A stretch of 64,000 nt of DNA from Isochrysis galbana (lineage: Eukaryota; Haptophyta; Isochrysidales; Isochrysidaceae), in NCBI GenBank assembly GCA_018136815.1, contig CM030933.1, positions 7,541,137-7,605,136 of the forward strand, read 5' to 3'. Each line of letters opens with the position of its first letter. Position 1 is the stretch's first letter. Made by a program: the position numbers and the translations under genes. Below the pieces are notes generated by a model. That model did no database searches and was not told the DNA's origin. It worked only from the letters and a program-made list of their open reading frames with translations. Shown here piece by piece: positions 31,440-43,147 of the stretch.

Positions 31440-32654
31440 GAAGTGCGAGGCTGGTAGAACGGCCAAGACTACATCGCAACATCAAAATCCTTTATTAGAT
31501 TGAAGTTGCTGTGGGAAGAGTGGCGATGGCTATGGTGGTGAGCTGGTGTGGTGTAAGCGAGGAATGTTGAACCGCATGGAGGAGTGCACACGCTCACATT
31601 GGGGTGAGACGAGGGCTCGAGGCACAGCGGCGGGGTGGCGAATAGAACGGGGCTGGCGACCGGGGTCACACAGGGGGTAGCTGCAGAGGCGAGAGACGAC
31701 GAGGGACCGGAAACAAACTACACGCAGCAGGTGTTGATAGGAGTGGAGGTGTGGATGGAGCGGAGGGTCTTTACCAGCCAATGTATGAACATGAGAAGTG
31801 AGGAGGGACGAGGGAGGCTGAAGAGACGTCGATCACGAGCCACGGGCATGAACAGGAGATGGGGGAGGCCCGGGCGGAGCGCTCGCTCGGCGGCGGCACA
31901 CTGGGGGGCGAGGGCAAGGTACGCAGAAGGGTCATTGGGCATGCATGGGGTCACAACAAGTCTCAAGAGTCGGACATCGGAGTGCGAGCGACGGAAAGCG
32001 GAAAAAGATAACCAGGCGAGGGAAGGGCGGGAACACACAAGGAAATGAACGGGGCGGAGCGGGTAAGAAACAAGGAAGGAGAAGGGGAGTCTAGGGGCCG
32101 CACAGAGCCAAAGCGTGTGCAATGGAGGGACGAGGGGTGAGTGAGGGGAATCGCACACCATCTTCTGGCGAAGATTTTCGTGGCGACAGGTCGACAGGTG
32201 GGCCCCCTAGGAGTTTTGTTGTGGGCTTTGGAGAATGGTCAAAATGCTCCCCCCCCCACCCATATTAATAGTTAAAAGGCCCTATTTGACCGCCCTAGAC
32301 CCTAGAAGACAAAGAGAAGAGGAAGGGGAAGGGCCGGGGCCAGGGTTCGTGTAGAAACGTTTCACAGGTGTTCCAACACGGAACGGCAGCGCTAGCTGCT
32401 GTTCCACAGGAAACCCCCCTCCCGCCGCCCGCCGCCGAGCGGCGGGCGGATCCCTGAACCTCCTACTGCAGGCGCCTTGCGAGCCCCCTCCTGCCGGGCC
32501 CTTTTGGGACGGCAGAGAGGGGTTTCCTCGGAGTCAGAGGAGTCGGCCATGCCGCCGCCGCCGCCGCCGAATTCCCTCAGAGGTCAGAGGTCAGAGGGGG
32601 CATAAAGAAATTAACGTATATTATTACACTTACTTATACGTATATTATACTCAA

Positions 32655-33080
32655 CTAAGTTTATACTTAGTTCGCCCATGGGGGGGCACGAGCCCCCCTC
32701 TCTCTCCACTCCTCCCCTGCCATGGGGGAGGATCCACCCACTCTCCTGGCACGCCTGATGGCTGATGGCTTGCCAGGAGCACACAGCCTTGCTGACCCAC
32801 TCCTCTCCCCACAGGACAGGACCGCCTGACTCGCCCACCCTGGCCCGTCGTGGCCTGCCCATCCCTCTGACCAGCCCCTCCTCCCCCTGGGCCCCCCTGT
32901 TCAGGACCCCCCGGCCAGCTCCAGTCGACCCGCAGGGGCTCGCTCGGAGCGCCAGCGAGGGAGAGGCAGGAGGGGCCAGGGCCATGCCCCAGCCTCACCT
33001 GCCCCCCGAGCTGTGCTCCCAGGCCCCTGCAGGCCACCTGGGGACCTGAAGAGGGGCCGCAGGCGCGCGCCATGGGCCCC
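32655..33080 (+). mobile_element. Repeat B, copy 1 (5' hairpin type)
   Basis: Starts with hairpin CTAAGT-TTAT-ACTTAG (32655-32670) and, 7 bases on, an ATG in CCCATGGGGGGGC. It continues with CTCTCTCCACTCCTCCCCTG, CTCTCCTGGCACGCCTGATG and CCTGACTCGCCC. The copy at 54,939-55,127 is nearly collinear and a short piece lies at 62,850-62,888. No intact frame. It shares the hairpin but not the ORF1 start with the MERAD elements. From 31,440 to 32,650 only low-complexity purine-rich sequence was seen. Confidence 0.6.
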
Positions 33081-33099
33081 CGCCGCAGGGAAGAGAGGA

Positions 33100-33365
33100 G
33101 GGAAAGGGAAGAGGGAGGGGGCGTTCGATCAAGCCACAACGGATGGGTTGCAGCAGATATATTCGATCGATTGTGCTTGCGTGCCGCAATTCTTGAGTCA
33201 TCTGAGCCGGAAGAGGCATGGCAAGAATACACATTCAGCACGCCTGCAGTTGTCTCCAGGGTGTCGCAAGTAGAGCGGGAGTTTTCAGTGTTTCAAGGCA
33301 AAGAAGGCGCCTTCTCTCGACCGTCCGCGCTTGAAAACGCAAAGCAAATGGAGCCGTCTCGATGA
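33100..33365 (+). pseudogene. Coding-like fragment of unknown family
   Basis: The frame reads NGWVAADIFDRLCLRAAILE and STPAVVSRVSQVEREFSVFQ before a stop at 33363-33365. It has protein-like composition but no start or splice context. On the other strand, 33,584-33,378 gives a short frame (NGLLGKRKRSVESLSSMSIA). Neither is strong enough to be called a gene. Confidence 0.2.
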
Positions 33366-34149
33366 GACCAAAAGCGTTCAATTATCCCCATCCCTGCTGA
33401 CACCTTTCATTGTCACCTGGAGGTTACTTGAGTCAACTTGACCCTTCACACTGTTCACATCGCTGAACTCCAACCAGACCTCGTCAGACATCTGTGCTAT
33501 GCTCATAGACGATAGTGATTCCACGGAACGCTTCCTTTTTCCTAGCAGCCCATTCACGACATCTTGGGGATCCCTTTCGCCCATAGGAAGCGCTCGTGGT
33601 ACTAGGAAGACTAGATTATATTAATCCTGCCACGAAATACCTAGGCCTACAGGCTTTGGCCATGCGTAAAAGCTAACGTTATGTACGAAGGCGCTATGCG
33701 ACCATAAGCGCGCCCTTCCTCCTCGGTGCCACAAGGCAGACGAGACCATGGCAGGAGGCGGAGGGCGGAAGCTCTCCTACACTCTCACAAAAAAAAATGT
33801 ACAAAATGTGGAAGACCACCTCCCGATTCGATCATGTATCAGAAGTTATGCAACCGCATTCTTGGTCGCCCCAATCCGGAGAAACACAACAATACTGAAC
33901 GCAATTCCACGACAACAATACTCATAAATAAAAGGCATAAAAGGCAGCCTACACCGTCTACGCGGAAGACTGACGATCACTCAAGTATCAGTGATGAAGA
34001 CTGGAACAAGATTATTTCGGGAGATCTCTAAACGTCACAAAAAGTCAGGTAAATCGGACCCCTTCGTTCAGGCTGACATCGCCAGCATACCCTCTTGCCA
34101 AACGAGTGGGTTGGATAGCGCTACCCTCATGATCCCCACGATCTTCCGC

Positions 34150-34344
34150 GATTGAACGCTTTTCCATGCGGTGGGGGGGGGGAGGTGATGGTGATTGAAC
34201 GCGTTCCACGTGTAGGCTGATGGTGATTGAACGCTTTTTCCATGCGGTGGGGGTGATGGTGATTGAGCGCGTTCCACGTGTAGGCTGATGGTGATTGAAC
34301 GCTTTTCCATGCGGTGGGTGATGGTGATTGAGCGCTTCTCGCCT
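34150..34344. repeat. Minisatellite, copy 2
   Basis: The same tandem array as at 751-911, with CATGCGGTGGG spacers in place of TTTGATGTGGG. It ends GAGCGCTTCTCGCCT and runs directly, in frame, into a hAT transposase tail. Confidence 0.85.
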
Positions 34345-34677
34345 TGGTGGACCACCTATGGGGAGCATGTGCCAATGCTAGCTAGCATAGCGCAGCATGT
34401 TTTGTCGCAGCCTGCGGCTGCGTCGGCAGCGGAGCGCAACTGGTCGGTCTACGGCCAAATTCACAGCGCTAATCGGTCACGAATGAGCCACAACACAGCA
34501 GATAAGTTGGTCTTTTGTCACGAGTCGATGCATGTGCAGCGCAATTTGCAAGATGCGGGCTGGGCCCCAGATGTGGTAAAGTGGGAGAGTGATGACGACA
34601 GTGACGCAGAGGATGATTGGGTTGGCGATGTGAGCGCAGTTCCAAGTGAGGAGCTTGTGCAAAAGCTGCTCGTCTGA
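34345..34677 (+). pseudogene. hAT transposase C-terminal (dimerisation) fragment
   Basis: About 108 residues match the hAT family dimerisation domain. A WW-x-x-YG pair leads into PMLASIAQHVLSQPAAASAA and ERNWSVYGQIHSANRSRM, then DKLVFCHESMHVQRN and an acidic end (ESDDDSDAEDDWVGDV). The catalytic domain is missing and the minisatellite replaces the upstream part, so this is a truncated relic. It may have belonged to the autonomous partner of 8-bp-TSD elements such as that at 41,424-42,934 (inference). Confidence 0.85.
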
Positions 34678-35461
34678 TGCATGCATTGAGCATTGATGCA
34701 TTGTCTCATCGTCTCTTGTCGGCATCTGAAGGATATCGCGCGTATGTGTGTTATATTGTATATTGTTATATGTCTCCTAAATATAGTTCTCACAATCACA
34801 ATATCATACGAGTAGCATCATAGCTGTTTCCAATTGCAAGCATTGCCCATGCAATGTGTGTGTGGCCCGTCTAGTTTCAGATTTCAGAAGCCACAGCCAG
34901 CCCAGAGAGAGTCGGCCCCGGCCGGCCGGCCTTTGGCCGGCCGCCGAGCTCTTCCGGCCGCCCGAAATAAAACAGCGAAAAACATACGTTTTGGGCCTCC
35001 GAAAAAAAAACACTGTTCCTGTGTTTCACATGTAGGACACGAACCCTGGCTGTGGCCGTGTGGCCGTGGCCGGGGACCGGGGAGCCGGGGAGCCGGGACG
35101 CCGGGACGTGGATTCGTGGGTTATAGAATGCATGCACGAGAGTAGTGAGAGTTAGCCCAAGGCTGCGAACGCGCGAGAATACAAGAGAACATAGAGAGAA
35201 TATTTAGAAGTTTCTTTATTTCTCGCTCAGCTCTTTCTCTGCTCTCTACTCTACTCTCTACTCTCTACTCTCTACTCTAGAGTAGAGTAGTCTCCACTCT
35301 CAACCTTAGGTAGAGTAGAGAAGAGAAGAGCTCTAGAGTGCATGCCATAGTCAGCCGAGCGTTTGAACGAACGAACCTTCCGTTGACCAAGTTGCGTCAG
35401 AGCCCCGACGGCCGCACAGCGCTTCCGGGCCTCGCCCTCTTTCTCTCGACCGAGCGGTGGC

Positions 35462-38400
35462 ATGGACGCCTCCCTCACCAGGCCAATCCCGACCCCAGCC
35501 GTCGCACAATCGTCGCTCCCTCCTGGCTGGGAGGTTGCTCACGACGAGGCATCGGGACTGCCGTACTACTTCAACCTTGAGAAGAATATCTCCTCGTGGT
35601 TGCCGCCAACATCGGGGGTGGCCAATGCTGCAAGCCGGCCACAAGTGGCGATCACCTCGGCCGCTCGGCGGGAGGCAGCGGTACGCAGCGCTGAAGAGCG
35701 CAGGAAGGAGAGGGAAGCGCAGCAAGCCGATTGGAAGGCGCGCGAGGAGGCGCTAAAGAAGCTGCGTGCCAAGACTCACGCTCGAGTCACTGGCGATGAT
35801 GATGCAGCCGTCTCGAAGACAAGAGGTGGCACGGCAGAAATGAACCCGACGCCGAGCAGCTACATGGCTGTCTCAGGGCAGCGGTCGGCTTACCCCGCGG
35901 AGCAGGCGCCGAAAGTCGTGCCCATCAATGAGCGGAGAAGTTGGCTTGCTTCACAACCAAAGACTGTGGCCGTCAGCCGAGGAGCTGAGAACGTGGCAAA
36001 CTACATGGCCTGCCTCAGCAAGGAGCTGGAGAGGCCGGTAGAGCCCGTGTCATCCTTCTATTTTGATGAGAGCACAGCACTAGCCAAACTTCAGTACCGA
36101 GCCCAGAAGGAGGCGCTAGCTGCTGCAGGTGCTGGAGCCGCAACTGACGATTGGCAACCTACTGCCACAGCTAGGGCCCCCAGCAACTTAAGTGAAGAGG
36201 AGCTCAAGATTTGGTATGCTTTCGTGGCGGCAGATACTGACGGGAGCGGGAATGTTTCTAAAAAGGAGCTCTTCCGCGCATTCGAAAAGATTGGACTGAA
36301 GGGCACTGCCAAGGAGAGGGCTCAGCTCTACCAGTTTGCAGACGCTGACAGGTCGGGAGAGATTGAGTGGCCCGAATTCCTCAAGTTGGGCCGCAAGTTC
36401 TGTCAACTGAAAGAGTTGCCGCCCAAGACGGGAAGGGTCACCAAGGAAGAATTTGTGAGAGATCGTGCCAATCGCTCTGCTATCACCATTCAGACGGCGC
36501 ATCGTGGGAAGCTCGCACGGAAGGAGATGGATGCCATGCGAAGCACTCAACAAGCAGCCCTTGCCAAACGTCAACAAGCCGCTGACGATGTAAGACGACG
36601 TGCTTTCACCGTTTACTCTGGTGGCAGGGGTCGAAGCATACCTCCAGCCGTGCATACATCGTTTGATGCGCATCCGACTAGCTCAATCCACACCCAAATC
36701 GTGCCTAGAGCAGGGATTGTGGGACCACAAGGATACAATTATCCGCAAAAGAGACCATCCCATTTCGTTGACAGCCGAGGTAGTACAGGAAGCTTCATGC
36801 ATCCTGCCCAGGCTCTGGTCCCGGCGGGGGAAGCCGCGCGACGTGCGGCAGCAGCGACTGCGATACAACGTTCGGCTCGCGGTTCGGCAGCCCGCAGGCA
36901 CGTGAAACAGCGAGCTTCAATTAAGGAGCGCGAGTCAAAGTACCGCGAGGCCGCAGCGAAGCGTGAACAGTCGCGCCGCATATTGTCGCTTGCATCCGCA
37001 CTCATTGAGCATGGCACAGGCGTTGGTGCAGGCAATTCAGCACCTACGAAAGGGGGTGCACGAAAAGGCACAGGCGCTGCACCGGTCACCAAGCGCAGGC
37101 CCAAGGAGCAGGAGGGCGCCTTGGGTAAGGCCATGAGCGAGGCGGGGATCACCTCCTCCAAAAAGGGGAAAAGGGCGGGCAAGGCCGGTGCCTCCGTCGA
37201 ACCAACTCTAGCAAATAAAGTTGCTATCCACCGAGCCTTCCTCGCCACTGCCTTCGCCGCGGAATGCCGGCCAAGATCTGAGAGCGTTCCCTTGCGCGCG
37301 CTCGGGCGCATCATGCGCCGTGCGCAAGTTCCTGGCGCATGCACCCTGCCGGCTGCGAGCGAGGAGCTGGCAAACGTTCAGCTGACATTTGACGAAGTTG
37401 CTGAAATCGCATCCAAGTTGCGAGCAAGATCTGCCGCGTCTGGTGGGCTACTGGCGGGGGACGGAGGGGTCATCAGCAGCGGCGTGGTTGATCGAGCGCC
37501 TGAAGCGGGGCAATTGACAGTAGAATCACGCGTTGCCCTCGCCCGCGCCTTCGCCGCTGCGGATGATGACGCGCGTGGTTCTGTCGCCACGTCAAGGTTG
37601 CCGAAGGCATTTGCCTCTGCAGGCGTCTTTGCATCGCCCCAGGCGTTGCACCTGCTTCTTGGTACTGCACTGAGTGATCGAAAGCGCGTCGAGTGGCGAG
37701 ATTTCATGCGGATTGCGACGACTCTGGTTGCATTGCAGCCAGCAGGATTTGAGATGCTGCAGCAACCGGGTAATGATGGCGAGGGAGAGATGCTTCTTAG
37801 CGTTCACGAATTACAGCTGTTGGAGCCCCCTACCCATACATCAGTATACTTGACCGCAACCGTCGAAGGCGATGGTAGTGAGGAGCGGCCCGAGCCCGTG
37901 CGTACAGCGACTGTTGCTCTCTCCTCTGCACGGACAAGCATAGGGCTACAGATGATTGTCTCCCCACGGTATCCCATCCGATTCTCCATTGTGGGATTGC
38001 CTGTCCGCAAGGCGCGTAGTATTGTTGACCCGGCGCCGGTAGAGATCTTTCGAACAGAGTTGATAACCGAGACTCTTTCTCAGGCGTATCAGGACGTCAT
38101 GCGTACAGGTAGCGCATCGCAACTCGTCCTTCCTCTGTATGACAAACAAGTCAAACGAGGGGCTCTCGTCGTCAGTATCACGGACGCGACGAGCGATCCT
38201 GCTGCTGTGCTTTCCGGAGCTCCACGAGTTCCCCTTGTAGCGGCAGACATGCCGCCGCCAATAGGCGGGTACAACGATTACGCTGATAACGATCGGACGT
38301 CGTACGGCGCATCAAGAGGTGGTGCAAGGTCCGCGTATGCGCCCCCGCCGCCTGGGCTCAGCCACTTCGAGACTCGTCTGTGGCGATCCTTCGTCGCAGC

Positions 38401-39084
38401 TGACGCTGATGGTAGCGGCAGGCTCTCCAAGCGCGAACTTACAACAGCCCTCGCTGCCGTTGGGTTGCGCGGTACGCGAGGCGATGAACTCGCGGTTTTC
38501 AAGAAGGTAATCTAGCCTCTCCGCTTGCCGGGAGATCTGAGGTCTACCGAAGGGGTATGGCAGGGCGTGAGGGGAGCTTCGTGTGTTTTGGAGAAGGCTC
38601 GCAGCAGGAGCGCACATAGTCTTTATGGCTGAGCACGCTGGGCCTGGCCTTGTTCCTCCCTTGGCAGATGGACAAAGATTCATCGGGTACAGTTGAGTGG
38701 CCGGAGTACAGACAGATTGGATTAAAGCTGAAGCAGCTGGCCAACGTTGCTGATTCTGTGGGTGGCACCGGTTCCGCTCCGGGGGACAATGGCTATCGGC
38801 AGCTCGCATCCGGAGGCAGCAGGCATCGCCCGGCTCAGCCGCCTGACGAGGATCTTTCGCGGGCAGTTACCACCATTCAAGCGGCGGGACGGGGCTCCAT
38901 TTCCCGCAAAAACTCGAGGAAACTAAAGAAGCAGCAACAGCTTGCGGCGTGGAGCGCTCCTCATGTTAGCAGAGAGTCAAGATGCGCCATGGCTTCGGTG
39001 GGAATGCAGCGCCAAGATCCCAGTCAGACAATGCCAGGTGCCACGTACAAACTTCTTCCCCCGTCGGGGACAAACTATCATTGA
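35462..39084 (+). CDS. WW / EF-hand / IQ multidomain protein, two exons
   Basis: Predicted calcium-responsive scaffold; exons 35462-38506 and 38668-39084 (GTAATC donor, TTGGCAG acceptor, in phase), 1,153 residues. Order: WW domain (about 18-47, LPPGWEVAHDEASGLPYYFN); EF-hand pair (about 253 and 293, DTDGSGNVSKKEL and DADRSGEIEWPEF); IQ motif (about 338, ITIQTAHRGKLARKE); IQ (about 463, AIQRSARGSAARR). A degenerate EF-like pair (about 590-760) and a beta-rich region follow. Then a second canonical EF pair (about 976 DADGSGRLSKREL and 1016 DKDSSGTVEWPEY, the intron between them) and a final IQ (about 1081, TTIQAAGRGSISRK). The EF-EF-IQ module is thus duplicated. IQ motifs suggest calmodulin binding. 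Partners are unknown; a flagellar or cytoskeletal role is plausible. Confidence 0.85.
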
Positions 39085-39447
39085 CTTTTGATTTGATATG
39101 CGCCCACTCTCCATTCGCAATATTGTCGTCGGTAGTCCCAACATCTACGTCTGTCTTGCTGCTCCAAACTTCGCAACAAGCAGCTGTGCACGATGTGTAC
39201 GCCCACTTTCGTTGTATGTCTGAGTAGGCCTGAGCAAAGATATGTACGTACTTTTCTACATATTTGGGTGGGCTCTCGGCGTTTAAACATTTTTACATGT
39301 TTATAACATATTTGGGGCGGCGCAAGCCGCCGCGCCTACGTAGCCGATGGTAGAGATTTCGGAACGAGATAATTGACTGCTGTCATAATTGCACCCAAAC
39401 ACTAATCTTATGATAGGGCGGTCAAACAGTGATTTATAACGACTAGC

Positions 39448-39620
39448 TTGGGGGGGGGGGGGGGGGGGGGGGCTGCATTTTTTGACCGTCCCCCCAAGCC
39501 AATAAAAAAACTTCCGGGGGCTCACCTATAAAAATTTGTTTAAAAATTATATTTGACTAAGCTTATGATTGGTCGCCATGGAGGGGGGCCTTCAGCCTCC
39601 CCCCCCACTCTCTCGATTCC
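39448..39620 (+). repeat. Poly-G run and possible retroelement 5' end
   Basis: A run of more than 20 G at about 39,450-39,472 is followed by an AT-rich stretch. Then CTAAGCTTATGATTGG (imperfect hairpin, TTAT loop) and an ATG in CGCCATGGAGGGGGGCC appear, a layout like repeat B. The frame downstream is not supported as a gene. From 39,620 to 40,260 nothing was recognised. Confidence 0.35.
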
Positions 39621-40263
39621 CCTCGTGGGCGGCGATAACCATCCAGCCCCCTGCGCCATCTCTTGGCATGCAGGGGGGACTCACCCAGACTGCCCAGACT
39701 CTCCTAAAGAGCTGGGCACAGACAGATCGCACAACGCAGTCTTTCGCGTGCATGTGGCGTGCTAGCCAAAGGATATACAAACTGCACGGTGTACTATGCA
39801 TAAATCACCTAAAAGCGCCAGCTATTCTCTTCTCCTGCAGCGCTTCAGGTTGTACAAAGCACACGAAGGTCCTCATGTGCTGTAGTTGTGAAGAGAAGTC
39901 CACCTGGACTTGCGCGCTTCACTTTATCGAGCGGCTGTGCAGAACGCTGTGCCTAAAGGCCCCGCACCCCCACCCCCATGGGCAGCGCGCGGCGCGCGAC
40001 AAGTTGCGGCCCCCCCATTCCCCCCTGGGAATTGTCGATTTTTCGGAGCCAAGTCAATCTCACTTGGTAGTGGTGGTGGGGGGGGGAGGGGGCATCTGCG
40101 GGATTCTAGCAGAATTCTCGCGATGGGCTATCCTCCTGTGTTCGTTTGCAAACAATTGGGCAAACGAGATACGAGCCGCTTGCACTGACGACGACTGCCC
40201 CGTGCCCAGCTCTACTACCGAGCCATTGATCCCAGATAGAATGCATGCGAAATGTCTCATTAG

Positions 40264-40896
40264 TCATAAGTCAGGCGCGCCGGCCTCCTGCAACAACTTT
40301 AAAATGCACTCAAAGTCATTGACACTGTTGTCTACCTGGGCCCTAGCTTCCTTGTAGATCTGTGCAAGTTGGCTGGTCCCTTTGCTAGCAAAGACGACAG
40401 AATAAAAGTCTCCATCCGCCTTCTGGAGGGCAAATAAGATGCGCTCAGCCGCTTCATTGAAAGCGTCGAGGTCCAAACCAGCGGGCCACGAGTCTGGGTC
40501 TCCGTCCAGGGCAGCTTTGCGCACAGCGTTGAAGGCGCCATCGATTCGATAAAGAGGTGTCTTCTTGGCCACCTCGATCGCCGCCATGCCGCGCTGCGGT
40601 GCGACGCCGCCGAGTATACGCCGTGCAGCATCGATGTTCCCCGCCCGTCCCTCGGCATCGATGACGGCATACGTTGCCCACTCGCCCTGTAGCTTGCGCA
40701 GGTCGACTGAGGCATCGCGGATCTGCTCAACGGCTTCACGGAGGTCAGACGAGCCTGGCGTGCGCGCGTGGGCGCGGAGACTTGGTAAAAACAACAGCGC
40801 TGACGTGCTCCCTGCCAGGATAGAGCGCCGTGTCAATAAGCGGGCGTGGTGCGCCGGCGAGAGCGAGAGGACGAGGAGGCCGACGATGCACGCCAT
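40264..40896 (-). CDS. Twin-arginine thylakoid-lumen protein
   Basis: 210 residues. An ER-type signal peptide (1-17) is followed by a twin-arginine lumen signal LTRRSILAGSTSALLFLPS (21-39) with an AHA cleavage site (about 42-44). This is a bipartite plastid leader plus Tat passage to the lumen. The mature part is helical: DLREAVEQIRDASVDLRKLQ, APQRGMAAIEVAKKTPLYRI, AFNEAAERILFALQKADGDF and DNSVNDFECILKLLQEAG. This helical pattern resembles PsbQ/Psb31-like lumen proteins of photosystem II, but I could not assign a family, so the exact role is open. Single exon, Met at the very start of the signal peptide. Confidence 0.75.
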   Translation of the reverse strand: MACIVGLLVLSLSPAHHARLLTRRSILAGSTSALLFLPSLRAHARTPGSSDLREAVEQIRDASVDLRKLQGEWATYAVIDAEGRAGNIDAARRILGGVAPQRGMAAIEVAKKTPLYRIDGAFNAVRKAALDGDPDSWPAGLDLDAFNEAAERILFALQKADGDFYSVVFASKGTSQLAQIYKEARAQVDNSVNDFECILKLLQEAGAPDL

Positions 40897-41423
40897 CGCA
40901 CGCTGTCCCGAAGGCGGCCCTCGTCCTCCTCTCCAAGATGCGGTCTTTCTTTCATTTTCTCACCTAGACCGGAAATTCGCCTTCATGTGAATACGTACGT
41001 AGCTTTAGAGTTTAGAGAGGCAATCGCTATCGCTCCTATTGTCGTATTTTTAGCTCATTACCCTTACTCAGCCGGGAGTAGTGGTACTAATGGGAACTGA
41101 TCCAGCACCACATGCCATAAGGCATAAGGTGGGACCGCATCATATTGCTGCGCCCGCGCGATCTCACGACGTGAGTCCTTCACGTGACGGCCACATCTAC
41201 CTCTATTAGAGACCTCTACCATCTACCTCACCGACGGGTCATCATTCGCCATGCCAAGGAGGGATCGGAGTGGCATGCCCGTGTCACTACTAAAAAAACC
41301 TTTTAATATTCGCGCCACGCGTGCGGCTACTGGGTTAACTATTGTAGCCACGCCCAGATCCCTTCCTCTCCCTCACTCCCCGCCATGCGGCATCTCCCCT
41401 CGTGCTCTACATAGGGGCCCAGG

Positions 41424-42392
41424 CCTAGATGGGAAAAACAGTGGGGGGGGGTCCAAAAACAGTAAAAACAGTCTGTTTTTGGCCTTCATAGAAAAACAGA
41501 CAAAAACAGTCCCAAAAACACTACCGGGGGGGGGCTCTCTAACGAAGTCTTGCCGGGCGAGGGCGCTCGGTCGGGTGCGCGCCTCTCTCTCTCTCCCCCT
41601 CGCTCTCACTCTCCCTTCTCCCTCTCTCGCTCCCCCCCTCTCTCGCTCTCTCCCCCGCGCTCTCGCTCTCTCCTTCGCGCTCCTTCGCTCTCCCCCGCTC
41701 TCCCTCTCGCTCCCCCCACCTCCCTCTCTCTCGCTGCCTCTCTCTCGCTGCCTCGCTGCCTCGCTCTCTTGGTCTCGCTCCTGCGCTCTTGCTCCCGCGC
41801 TCGCTCTCCCCTCTCTCGCTTTCCCCTCTCTCGCTCGCTCGCTCTCCCTCCCTCCCTCTCTCTCTCTCTCTCTCCCCCCCCCCCCCATCCCCCTCGCTCT
41901 CACTCCCTCACTCTTTCTTACTCGCTCGCTCTCTGTCTCGCTCGCTCGCTCGCTCTCCCTCCCTCCCTCCCTCCCTCCTTCAGTCTCTGTCTCTGCTCGC
42001 GTTCTGTCTCTCCCTCGCGCGCGTGCGCTCTCTCTTTCTCTCGCTCGCTCTCTCTCCACACCCCTCCCTCCCTCTCTCTCTCTCCCCCTAGCTCCCTCTC
42101 CCCCTCGCTCCTGCGCTCTCCCTCTCCCTTGCTCTTGCTCCCTCTTGCTCCCTTCTCTCTCTCTCTCTGTCCCTTGCTCCCCCTCTCCCTCTCCCTCGCT
42201 CTCCTCTCTCTCCCTCTCTCCCCCCTCCCCCCTCGCTCTCGCTCCCTCACTCTCTTTCTCGCTCGCTCGCTTGCTCCTCGCTCGCTTGCTTTCGCTCGCT
42301 CTCCTTCCCCCCTTCCCTCCCTCCCTCCCTCCCTCCCTCCCTCCCTCCCTCCCTCCCTCCCTCCCTCCCTCCATTCCTCCCTCCCTCCCTCG

Positions 42393-42425
<33 letters not shown>

Positions 42426-42428
42426 CCT

Positions 42429-42481
<53 letters not shown>

Positions 42482-42508
42482 TCTCTCTCCCTCCCTCTCT
42501 CTCTCTCT

Positions 42509-42566
<58 letters not shown>

Positions 42567-42934
42567 GCTCCCCCTCCCCCTCCCCCCCTCCCTCTATCTC
42601 GCTCCCTCTTGCTCCCTTCTCTCTCTCCCTCTCTCCCCCCTCGCTCTGCCCTCTCCCTCTTCTTCCCTCCCTCCCTCTATCTCATTCTCCCCTTCATCAC
42701 CCTTCTCTCTGGCCCCCCTCCCTCCCCCTTCCCCCTCTCCCCTCCCTCCTCCTCCTCTCTTTCTTTCCACGCACGCGTAAGCGCTCACATATGCTCACGC
42801 TCAGCGCATGGTGCATGAGTGATCGCGTTGCCATTCAAAAACGGAGACAAAAACTGAAGGGCTTGCAAAAACGGCAAAAACGGCCTGTTTTTCGCCTTCG
42901 TAGAAAAACGGTGAATACGTTTCTCCCATCTAGG
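41424..42934. mobile_element. Non-autonomous hAT-like element carrying a microsatellite
   Basis: Terminal inverted repeats CCTAGATGGGAAAAAC / GTTTCTCCCATCTAGG are flanked by the 8-bp direct repeat GGCCCAGG (41416-41423, 42935-42942), the target-site size of hAT transposons. Near each end are clusters of AAAAACAG/AAAAACGG. The inside is mostly CT-rich microsatellite. The terminus CCTAGATGTGAAAGAC at 55,128 and GTGTTTCACATGTAGG at 35,018 look like ends of relatives. No transposase frame. Confidence 0.75.
41580..42780. repeat. CT/CCCT/AC microsatellite complex
   Basis: About 1.2 kb of CTCTCTC, CTCGCT, CCCT (42,310-42,370) and AC (42,511-42,561) runs. All long frames across it on either strand are low-complexity artefacts. 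Confidence 0.97.
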
Positions 42935-43147
42935 GGCCCAGGTTGTGGGGGGGGCTGGGGCGGGCGGGGTGCACCGGCCCTCAGTGGTCTGTTCTCGCCT
43001 TCCTCCTGTGCCTCTGGGTGGCCCGTTTCTTGTTGATGTTGTGAGGGTTTTGTGCCGTTAATGGGGTATCTCTTGCTCGTGGAGTGTTCGTTTACTTGAG
43101 TGGTCTCTTAAAAACGGGGGGGGGGGGATGTGCCTCGACTTACGCAC

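Noticed and set aside
33726-34031. A 101-codon frame with CTKCGRPPPDS
   Set aside because: A single Cys pair only; composition differs along its length and there is no supporting context.
41251-42818. Very long Ser/Leu/Pro or Arg/Glu frames on both strands
   Set aside because: All are read from the CT/AC microsatellite complex inside a transposon.
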